NCBI GenBank assembly: GCA_030144725.1
Contig: JASKMD010000021.1
Span: forward strand, 4,162,825-4,226,824
DNA from: Haematococcus lacustris
Taxonomy: Eukaryota > Chlorophyta > Chlorophyceae > Chlamydomonadales > Haematococcaceae
DNA: 64,000 bases
Reading direction: 5' to 3'
Shown: positions 55,300-64,000 of the stretch, piece by piece
Layout: each line of letters starts with the position of its first letter
Position numbering within the stretch: position 1 is the stretch's first letter
The notes under the pieces: generated by a model
What the model saw: the letters and a program-made list of their open reading frames with translations, nothing else
Databases searched by the model: none
What the model was told of the DNA's origin: nothing
Program-made: the position numbers and the translations under genes

Positions 55300-58200
55300 G
55301 CCTTGGGTAGCTGTAGGCTGCCTAGGTGGTCTTGGTGCTGCCTAGGTGCTGGCTGTTGCTGCATGGGGTTGCTGCATGCAGGCAAAGCAGCGGGACGTCT
55401 ACCTGCGAGAGCAGCAGCGGCTGGCCGACCTGGACAACGAGGTCGAAGCAGTAAAGGCCACCCTGAACAAAGCTGCCAACGAGCTGGCCGGCAAGGGAGC
55501 TGAGAACGAGGGTGAGGTCAAAGGAAAGGGAGAGGAACAATAAGGCAGCACCTGAGGAAGTGTGAAAGTAAGGGTGAGACTGAGCGTGAGACTCAGCGGG
55601 CTGGTGGGGAGGAATAACCACACTGCACAGGTGGGGATAAACAATTCAAAAGAACCAGGGAGACTGAAATTAGTCACCTGTGATGGGAGCTGTCATAGAG
55701 GGAGGATTCCTGGTGTAAGGGTGCCTGCGACAGTACCCTCTTCTGTGGGACATTCCATTTCACAGGGCTGGCAGCACAGCATAAAGAATGCCAGGGGGAG
55801 GGCCAGGGTCAATGAAGGCCAATGTCACGCAGGAGCATGTTGCGCATAAAGAACAAGGCATGCAGCTGACACTGCACATCAAGGCTAGGGTCACACAAGA
55901 GCGTGTTGATGGTGGAAATCAGGGCACGCCTCTGAACAAACACTGCGTATGAAGGGAGGGTGTTTAGCAGACCAGACCCGACTGCTCCCTCTGCTAACCA
56001 ACCAGCTACTATGACCCTCCACCTCCCTCTGCCCCAAACATCCATTACCATGCACTATCCATGTCCCTAGCCCTGATTTGCTGCTACCCCAGGACCGCCC
56101 CACCCACTACCCCTCACCCCCACTACAACCCCCAACCCCTGACCCCACCCCAAATTCAAACCATGAACTCCAACCACAACTCACCAGCCTGCAACTGCTA
56201 TGTGGCAACAAACAAACTACGCCAGGGAGTTGTCGTTGCCTCTGACCCCGCCTTCAGCAACTGCTATGTGGCTCAGGGGCACGCCAGGAGTTGGACGCCA
56301 AGCGGCAGCGCCTGGACGCCAGCCGCAAGAAGTACGCGCTGCTGCGGCGCCAGCTGGAGGGCGAGTTCGCTGCCCTGGACAGTCTTGAGGGCAAGGTGGC
56401 TGAGCTGGAGGTTCTGCGCAAGGCGGATGAGGGGCGGCTGAAAGCGGTGATCAAGGAGGCAGAGGACCTGAAGAAGGAACAGTTCAAGCGCAGCCAGAGG
56501 TAGGGTGCAGGGGCAGGCAGGGAGCTGACTACCTGGGAAGGGGCAGGCAGGTGGGCAGAGGCACCAGGGAGGCGAGCGCAATGAGGCAGGCAGACAGCAG
56601 GAGTGGTGTGGGATGGAGCAGAGTTTCATAGCCAGTTCTCTGCAAAAGAGGAGCTTTGTGAAGCTCGCATACTGATTGCACCCAGCAGCAGCAGCATGGG
56701 ACACTTCAGCAGCAGCAGCATCCCCACTTCCCTCTCCTCCCTGCCTCTATGGCTATGCCTCCCCTAACCATGCCTCTCCCTGACCCACCCTGCCCCACCC
56801 CTCCCTGCTGCCCTGCCCTGCGCCTGTCCCACCCTGCCTTCCCCAGGCTGTTTGACTTGCGGGGCAAGGAGCGCACCCTGATCAGCGAAATCAGCGGTGG
56901 CCAGGGGCAGAACAAAAACCTGGCGGCACGCATCTCAGGCCTGGACCAACAGGTAAGAGAGGTTGACTGCTCCGGGCCACGGCCCGAGGGTCAGTGACAA
57001 GTTTGAGAAGTTGGGAGCACGAGCAATGTCAGGGGTGCAGGTTGGTGGGGCGGGCAGTCCGTGGGAAGGGTGTTGCTTCTTTGATCTGGGAAAGGCTGGG
57101 AGAAGCAAAGATGGCCACTGTGTCTCTCATAGCTGTGGGCTTTCTGGCGGGATCCTGGGCAAGGAGTGGGCCAAGTGTGTGTCCCTCCGTGGCAGCTGTG
57201 GTCATGCTTTAGTCCATGCTGCGGCCATCCATGCTGCTCCTGCTGCCATTGGCCCTACCCTGCTGCCACTGTTGTAGCCCATCGCCACTTCTCACCCAGA
57301 GCCCACAACACAATAGACAGGCCCACCACATGTGAATGCCGTGTGATGGTGACGATGACGACCTCAAGCCCCAGCCTGCCCCCTGCTGTTCCAAAGGTGG
57401 TGCGGCAACAGGAGCTGCTGTACAATGTGGAGTTCCAGCTGCAGCAGATGGAGCGGAAAGTGGCGCGAGCAGGTAAGGGCAAGGGCTGAGTCTCCATGCT
57501 TCCGTTGGCAAGGTGGGGTAAGTGTCACATGTTGTAAACAGGGCAAGCAGGATAGGGTCATGTCGCAGGCAGGGTGCGTAGCAGACATGCAGCTGCAAGG
57601 TAGTGCAGTTTGTTCAGACTGTTGACAGATCTGTGCAATTAGAGACATATATTAGATGGTTAGATCGATGATCAGAGACATCTATTCGTAGACCAGTATT
57701 GAGCACTGATGTAGGCATGCTCCTCGACCTCTCAGACAAGAAGCTACGAGGTGGTGCTTTCACTTTAAACTGTGGATGTATCAATGCATTTCGATATCTA
57801 TCCATCGACCAGTAGTGTGCACTGTTGTAAGCATGTCTCTTGTTTACCAGTGAGCCTCACTGCCTCCTCTGTGGTCACAGAGCTTGGAACCATAACTCGC
57901 CGCCGCCCCTGACGTGACTGCATGCACATATTGATGGCTGCAAGCATGCAGGAGGGGTGAGGAGCGAGGAGGAGAGCCGCGCCCTGCATGCCCGCATTGA
58001 GAAGCTGACGGCAGTGCTGGAGGGGGTGAACGCTGAGCACTCCATGCTGCTGGACCAGGTGGGTGGTTGGGGTGGAGGCGGCTAGGGTGGGGGCGGCTGG
58101 GGTGGAGGCGGTTGGGGTGGTTAGGATGATGCAGACAGGGAGACCTTTGATGACAGGCAAGCGAATCGATTGAACCAGTGGCTGGCCTGATTCTTATCCT

Positions 58201-61200
58201 ATCCTGTTGTCAGAGAGGTGCCTGCTGCTGCCTGGCCCCTGCTGACCCGTGCCAGCGCGCCATTGTTTGGACTGGCAGGTCAAGCACAGTGAGGAAGACC
58301 TGCTGAAGGCCCGGCGGGTGAACGTCGCCTTCTCAGCAGACAAGGCCAAGATTGATGAGGTGCTGGGCACGCTGAAGGTGAGCAGCTGGCCTGCATTTTT
58401 CATTCAGCATCCGCTGTATTAGACGCTGGTCCCTGCTAGGCTGCCTTCCTGCTGCTTTGTTGCTTGTCTGCTCCGACCTCTTTGCTGTCATTCTGCTCGT
58501 TACTGCCAGGCTGTGCTCATCCACCGTGCTGCATTTTGCCTTTGCCCACAAACTCCCTCTCAGCTGCCTTGTTGCCGTCGTCTGCTTTGTGGCTGTGGCC
58601 GCAGCTTGAGAACGAGATGGTAGGGCGGCAGGTGAAGCTGGTCGTGACAGAGAAGGAGAAGACCATGGTGGACCATGACGTCATGAAGCTGGTGCGGGGC
58701 CAGATGAGCTGCTTGCTATTGTTCAAGTCGCTGTTGCCCCAGTCGTGCCTCACCTCCCTGCCCTGCCTGTCGCCCTTACTGCCCCAGGAGGTAAAACGGC
58801 TGCGAGACATCCTGGCCCTGCACGCTGACGAGGTGTTCAGCCTGGAAAATCGCAAGTTCCAGCTCAAGATGAGCGCAGAGGAGCGGCGGCAAGAGGTGGG
58901 GGCCGTAGCAGCAGCAGGGGACACAGGCAGCTGGGGAGGGCTAAGGAACAGCAGGTGGAGATGTGCCACCAGCAGCAGCAGCAGGAGGACGCAAGAAGAA
59001 GAAGGAAGAGAAAAGTACTCAACTCCCTTCCCTGTATCGCACCCTCAATCTGTAGCTGGTGTCAGCGGATGCTGTGTGGGCACAGGAGGCAAGCTGGGCA
59101 GCAGCAGGGCCCGGGCCCAGGTGTCAGGTGTAGGTGTCTGTGTATGTTGGTGAAGAAGGCAGCGGCAACCGTTATGAAGGGTGTTGGATATGACAGCTGC
59201 GATGTGGGTGGGAGTCAACAGAAGAAAGAAAGGAAGGACACCGCCCTCGCCATCAGGGGCGCATGAAGGGAGGAGAGGAGCCTCGGGGCATGGGCCCCTA
59301 GCTGCCCTCCCACCAGCGGGTGGGAGTCAGGCAACAGTAGTGGTGGTGGTAATGCCCACCACCCTCGACCTGCTGGGCATGCAGGTGGAGGTGCACCGTG
59401 ATGGTCTGCGCACCGAGCTGAAGCTGCTGCGTGACGACATCCACCGCATCACCCTGGAGCTGAGGGAGCGTGCTCTCAAGGTCTGCCACCCCTACTCCCT
59501 GCGCCTCCCCCTGACCTGTGCAGCTTCCAGCTGACTTCCCACTGACGCCACATCGGCTTCCTGCTGGCTTGCAGGTGGAGAAGTTGCAGAGCAAGTTCGA
59601 GGTGATCAGCACCAAGACACGCGGAGCAGACGATGAGGAGGGCGGGGAGCCAAAGAGCCAAGCCTACTATGTCATCAAGGCGGCGCAGGAGCGGGAGGAG
59701 CTGCAGCGGGAGGTGAGGCGGAGAGGAGCCCTCAGCACCTGGTGCCCTGGGCATGGCCTTGTCCCATGACACCCTTCAAGCTGGCTGCCTCTCCCCTTCA
59801 ACAACACCTTCAGCTCTCCCCTTCAGCTCTTTCCCCTTCAGCTCTCTCCCCTACAAAATTCCCGCTTCTCGTGTTTGAGTCCAAGTCTGGCCGCCACTGG
59901 GGTGCCAATGCCTGCTGCAGCATGTTGCACACACACCATGCAGACACCATGCAGTCCGCCCTGCATGCCATCTGCCCTGTATGCCCCTGGACAAACAACA
60001 TGATGCCTACACCATGCTATGCTGTTCAACTCACTTCGCCTTGGCGCCACCGCCAACACCATCCCAGCCCTCGCCACCTCCAACCCCAGCCTCATACGCT
60101 GATGCGCACACATACTTGTCTTTTTCGGAATGCAGGGGGACGAGTTGGACGCACGCATCAGACGCGCGGAGAAGGAGGTGGCTGCTCTAGAGGCCACGCT
60201 GCTGCAGCTTGTGGGCGCGAATGGCAAGCTGGGCGCTTCGTACCGCAAGGTGGAGGGCGGCACGGCGCACACGGAGCGGGCCCAGCTCAGGTCAGGCGCA
60301 CGTGAGCCCTGTCCCATGCTCACCAGTCACAGCACTTCCCTCACTGCTCCTTGTTGCTGTGCTGGTCTAGAATAATATATATTAATCAATCAAATGGGGG
60401 TAGTGGGGATTGTTGTAGAGTGCTCACATCACACACTCCTTGTGGTGTGCGCAACGCACAAGGACTGTCTGGATGAATGATAGTAAATGAATGTCATGGT
60501 CACAGTCATTGTATTGTTTCATTGATCCTCCACATAAAGTGGGTGTAACCATGTAATGATTAAGGGTGTGGGGGTGTATTGCAGGGAAAAGCTTGACCGA
60601 GTGTACGACAAGCTGAAGTACAAACGGCAGGAGGAGACACTCTTGGCAGCAGATTGCTCCCAGCTGGGGGCGCAGCTCAACAACCTGGCAGACCAGCAGC
60701 GGCAGCTCACAGCCGGACTGGACAACCTGGGGCGACGCAAAGTGAGTTTCACTTCACGGGTTTTTCTGCTCAATGCCTTACATCGCTAGCAAAGGCAGAT
60801 GTTGCTCTGGCCCCAACTGTCGATGCCCCTTCTGCTGCTCTGTCCCTTCCGCGACCCTCGTGCAACATCACGAGTCTTGAAGCCTGGGCTCCCACCTTGC
60901 GCATCTCTCGCGTGCACCTCCGGTTCTGCCTGTAGACTGAGGCGGAGCGGGCAGTCAGCGAGCAGTCCGAAAAGCTCCAGCGCGCCCGGCGCGCCACTCA
61001 ACGGGCGGCGCAGACATTGCGGGTGGCGCCGGGCGACGCCTCACACCCGGCATCCAAGGAAGTCACTTTGGCGGAGATGCGCGAGGTCACGAAGGCAATG
61101 CTAACGGAGCTTGCGAGCCTCGCAAGTCAGTACCCAGAAGCAGGCCTTGCCGCTCTCGCCGCCGAAGTCGGGGTTCGGCTGCCGGGATCCGGTAGCGGAA

Positions 61201-61292
61201 GCACCCCCCCGTCAACGGCTGGGTCGCGAGCAGGCAGCCGGCCGACATCAGCAAGGAGCAGCATCAGCGTGGGTAACGGCAGGCAGCGGTGA
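50936..61292 (+). CDS. FAP59: CCDC39/FAP59, 96-nm axonemal ruler protein
   Basis: Exons, all in phase: 50936-50957, 51034-51116, 51194-51313, 52087-52212, 52410-52577, 52849-52938, 53507-53647, 54291-54419, 55382-55511, 56277-56499, 56847-56952, 57397-57472, 57952-58058, 58279-58377, 58605-58691, 58788-58895, 59385-59480, 59575-59712, 60136-60290, 60585-60741, 60936-61292; 905 residues. Coiled coil nearly throughout. It aligns with human CCDC39 along its whole length: [13 protein letters not shown] near the N-terminus, [31 protein letters not shown], and [19 protein letters not shown] near residue 680. The Ser/Gly/Arg-rich tail also matches. With CCDC40/FAP172 it sets the 96-nm repeat and anchors inner dynein arms and the nexin-dynein regulatory complex. 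Intron 54420-55381 carries a decayed Fanzor-like 3' end. Confidence 0.96.
55016..55311 (-). mobile_element. Decayed Fanzor-like element copy F in a CCDC39 intron
   Basis: On the minus strand it runs from the GGCCTTGGG..CAGCAG tail of the coding region through a (CAG)n expansion (55264-55299 on the plus strand as CTG), the stop region, and a diverged 3' noncoding end down to GGCCCGAGTGAGGGTCAAGG and TGCTG. The terminal hairpin is no longer recognisable. Three tandem copies of CATGCTCTGA lie just outside the terminus (about 54980-55012). It is the oldest copy by divergence. Confidence 0.65.
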
Positions 61293-61714
61293 TGCTGCGT
61301 CGGGGAAAGCATTGCCCGCAGCCAGTGGTCGAGTACGGCCCCTATCCTTTCCATGCACTGCATAATTGGTGCCAAATGTCAAACCAGCATGCTTGGCAAG
61401 GTAAGGCATGCCAGCCGTGCATAGCACGGTGTTGGAGTGATATTCAGTAAGTTGTTGCGTGTGAGCGTTTGATGGCGTTCAACAGCAGCATGTCGTCCCT
61501 ATGACTGTTACAATAGCTGCATGCTGCACAGATTCACTGCCAACCCTCATTTCTTTGATAAGCGTGAGGAAGCCACGCTGTACGGTGTACAACTGGTCAT
61601 GCGGCTCTTCGGCATGTTGTTGTAGCAACAACATACGCTTCATGCTGCACCGATTCACTGCCACCCTCTCAACTCTTGATTTGACGTGAAGAAGCTACCC
61701 TGCATGGTGTCAAG

Positions 61715-61961
61715 TAGGGCACGACCGGACGTGTTAAAGTTAATGTTAAACCGTTTTGTTAAAGATGCACGCTTGGTCTTGATACGAGTCGTTTTTTGCT
61801 GTCGTTCTGGCACGACACGGCAATGCACCCAGCGACACTATGCAGGCAGAAGTGGCCAGTGAGACGCATTCCCAGGGTAGCAAAACGGGTATGTTAAAGA
61901 TTTGTTAAAGCACGTTAAAGAACCAAAACATCAGGATGTTGAATTAACCGGTCGTGCTCTA
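61715..61961. mobile_element. 247-bp hAT-type MITE
   Basis: The termini are TAGGGCACGACCGG and, from the right, TAGAGCACGACCGG. GTGTCAAG occurs directly on both sides (61707-61714, 61962-61969), the 8-bp duplication of hAT elements. The interior has several GTTAAAG motifs and no coding capacity. Confidence 0.88.
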
Positions 61962-64000
61962 GTGTCAAGCTCATGCGCCTCATTGCCCTTACATCGTGCC
62001 GTGATGCTAAATGTGTACGTGCATCACGTGTATCTGAGTACCAAGACTGTGACTAGCAGTGGTGTACTGGTCCCACTACACTGCTGCTATTTCACTACTG
62101 CACTGCTATTTTACATTGGGTTCCGACCGACATGACTAATCTTAATCCAGTATTCTCAGCTCACTGCCATTGGCATCTGAAGGCCGACACCACCAAGTGA
62201 CGGGTATCAGTTCTGCCTGCTTGCTGCTAGTCGAGGCGTCCTTACTTCAGGTGGCCCCAACATGGGGTTGATACAGGCAAATACTATCTCAAAACTGCAC
62301 CGTTTCCGGTAGCGTTTATCACATTGGCAGCCACGAGTTGGTCCGCGTAATCTGACCATCAGCGCTAGCAATTGAAGTCTTTGCTCGCGTACTGCCACAT
62401 GTGCCCGTGAACAAATCACATCGGCGAGACGGGTCTCCTTGGCACGGTGAGCCACGTCGCTGTGACCCCATCTACCTAGCGTAGTGAGCTGGTTGTGCAC
62501 AAATGGAATGTCCGGCCGACACCCAACGCGATGTCTGCCGGGCGTGCCGGGCACCTAGACGGGGTGATTGAAACATTGTTTTGTGCTCGCTTCCGCCGAA
62601 TACACCTTCTGGGTCGGCGCACACTAAGGTATCACCCGGCTTACACCCCCCCTCCTCCACTGTGTCCTCCACAGTGTTGCACCCGTTGCACCCACAGGAA
62701 AATGGCCACAAAATGTTTGTTCTTGACCCATTGGCGCATCTATTGAAACAAATCGCACATCAAACAACCCAGGCCTCCATCAGTTTGACATCTTCAAAGC
62801 GACATCATGTTCGCCAAGCAAAATCAGGGCCACGGGGCTGTGTGGTGGCAGTTAAGCTATGAAACTTTGCACGCAGGTGGATGGCATGTAGGGGAGCGTA
62901 ACTCTCAGAGGAGCCCAGTCCAAACTCGGTCATGGTGTGGAGTTGTCTGACTGACTGCATGGCCCTGGTTCTGAAATCGGCTAAGGGAGTTGGGGGTCAC
63001 AGACCAAAGTGAGCTTTTGGCTTATCTGAGTATGACTGCTAGTAACAATGTCTGAGAGGAGCTTAACCTAGTAAGTGGCATGCTGTAAGTCAAAATGGTC
63101 GAGCTGTGGCATTGCCCTCCAGGTATGGGGAAGAGGTAGGCTCAGTGCCACATTCCCGCAACCGCTCTCCGATCCGACTGCTGCTGTCGACGCGCACGCT
63201 CGCGTAGAGCAGCCTTAGCGACGCGGGCGGTCGAAGCGATGACTGCATGCTCCGCAACGGCTTGAATTTGAGTCACAAACTTTGACGCTTTGCTGTGCAC
63301 GGCCTACTGAGTGTAAAACTATTCTGGATGGGTGAAGGGAAGCTGGCCGGGTTGGCTACATTGTGAATCATCTAGCATAATATTTGGCGCAGTGAGTGCA
63401 GAGTTACAGCCGTCCTACTGCCAAGGGTCGGTTTCCTGTCATTTTCTGTTAGTTGGGAACACCCGAGTTGTGGTTGCCCCCATTGTTGAGATCACACGTA
63501 CTTCACATAGGGAGAGGGAGCGCACGTTGCCCGCAGGATGGATGAGGGAGGTGGCGCAGAGGGTGGAGTGTGGAACAGGGATGCACTCCGGTTGTGTGTG
63601 TAACCTAATTGCCACAGTTGCACAGGTGCCTGGCAGATGAGGTTGTTCCATGCCACAGTTGGGCTTGCTGCCCACACCTGGTGAAACGAGACACGGTGGT
63701 GCATTGGTACTCACAATCTTGATATCTGCTAGTCCACTACTCCGGTTCCGAGGAAAGCTCAGTGCACTTTCTTAGGCACGAGTATCAGCCCCATTGATCC
63801 ACGGCACCCAGGGGATGAGCAAGCCCCACATTACGGAAGCCAGGGGGTAGCTACTACCGGAGGGGGCGCCGGCCGCGCTCGACGGGTTGTGTTGGTCTGA
63901 TCGCCACCGCGTTGGCTGGCTTGGGGAGGGTTGCATAGGCCCAATCGGGGCTAGCGTTTGCGGCTGCGTCACGGGGAATGTTCAAAGTGCAGTGCCGTCG
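61962..64000. other. No recognisable gene
   Basis: Short frames on both strands without domains. The minus frames 62207-62711 are Cys/Arg-rich and could be an old transposon fragment. The minus frame 63772-63972 has a hydrophobic end (ASVMWGLLIPWVPWINGA) and might be the terminal exon of a gene lying mainly beyond the window. I cannot assign either. Confidence 0.3.

Overview
This is nuclear DNA of a flagellated green alga (Chlorophyta, probably Chlamydomonadales). The genes are cut by many short introns with phase-consistent GT..AG junctions. Low-complexity tracts are G-rich or CAG-rich, and TGTAA polyadenylation signals sit downstream of several stops. The gene content (two ciliary genes, several plastid proteins, cytosolic ribosomal protein eL14) fits. 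A Haematococcus-like genome is my best guess, because the TnpB/Fanzor-like repeat family seen here resembles proteins I recall from that genome; that is inference. There are no bacterial features.

Layout. 0.6-3.1 kb: a possible small membrane protein and an internally deleted Fanzor-like element (copy A). 3.1-5.6 kb: unrecognised minus-strand exons. 5.8-7.2 kb: plastid TerC. 7.8-11.2 kb: a second Fanzor-like element (copy B), split by a complete 2.3 kb DDE transposon. 11.8-33.9 kb: one 22 kb minus-strand gene for a TOC159-family preprotein receptor GTPase; the intron between its P-loop and its DTPGL motif holds about 9 kb of a 12-bp G-rich minisatellite. 35.2-36.9 kb: a DNL-type zinc-finger HSP70-escort protein (HEP2-like). 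37-40.3 kb: Fanzor copy C, a TIR element and a 905-bp hAT-type element. 40.8-42.7 kb: ARL6/BBS3, with Fanzor copy D in an intron. 43.4-45.0 kb: Fanzor copy E and a second, diverged Fanzor-like fragment. 45.3-48.8 kb: epsin (ENTH). 49.9-50.6 kb: eL14. 50.9-61.3 kb: CCDC39/FAP59 in about 20 exons, with the decayed copy F in an intron. 61.3-64 kb: a hAT MITE and otherwise nothing I recognise.

Together. Three genes concern the plastid: TOC159-like import receptor, HEP2-like chaperone of plastid HSP70, and TerC for thylakoid biogenesis. Two concern the cilium: CCDC39, the 96-nm axonemal ruler, and ARL6/BBS3, the BBSome GTPase. Epsin serves clathrin traffic. eL14 and CCDC39 are divergent, with only about 325 bp between their start codons.

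Most notable is the family of TnpB/Fanzor-like elements. They share a roughly 250-bp noncoding 3' end that closes in a hairpin carrying one compensated base-pair change. Three copies have clear 13-16 bp target duplications beginning (G)GCTG or GACTG. The conserved 3' end is a candidate guide (omega/f) RNA. Exon coordinates come from hand splicing; frame phase was checked at the junctions given, except where marked uncertain.
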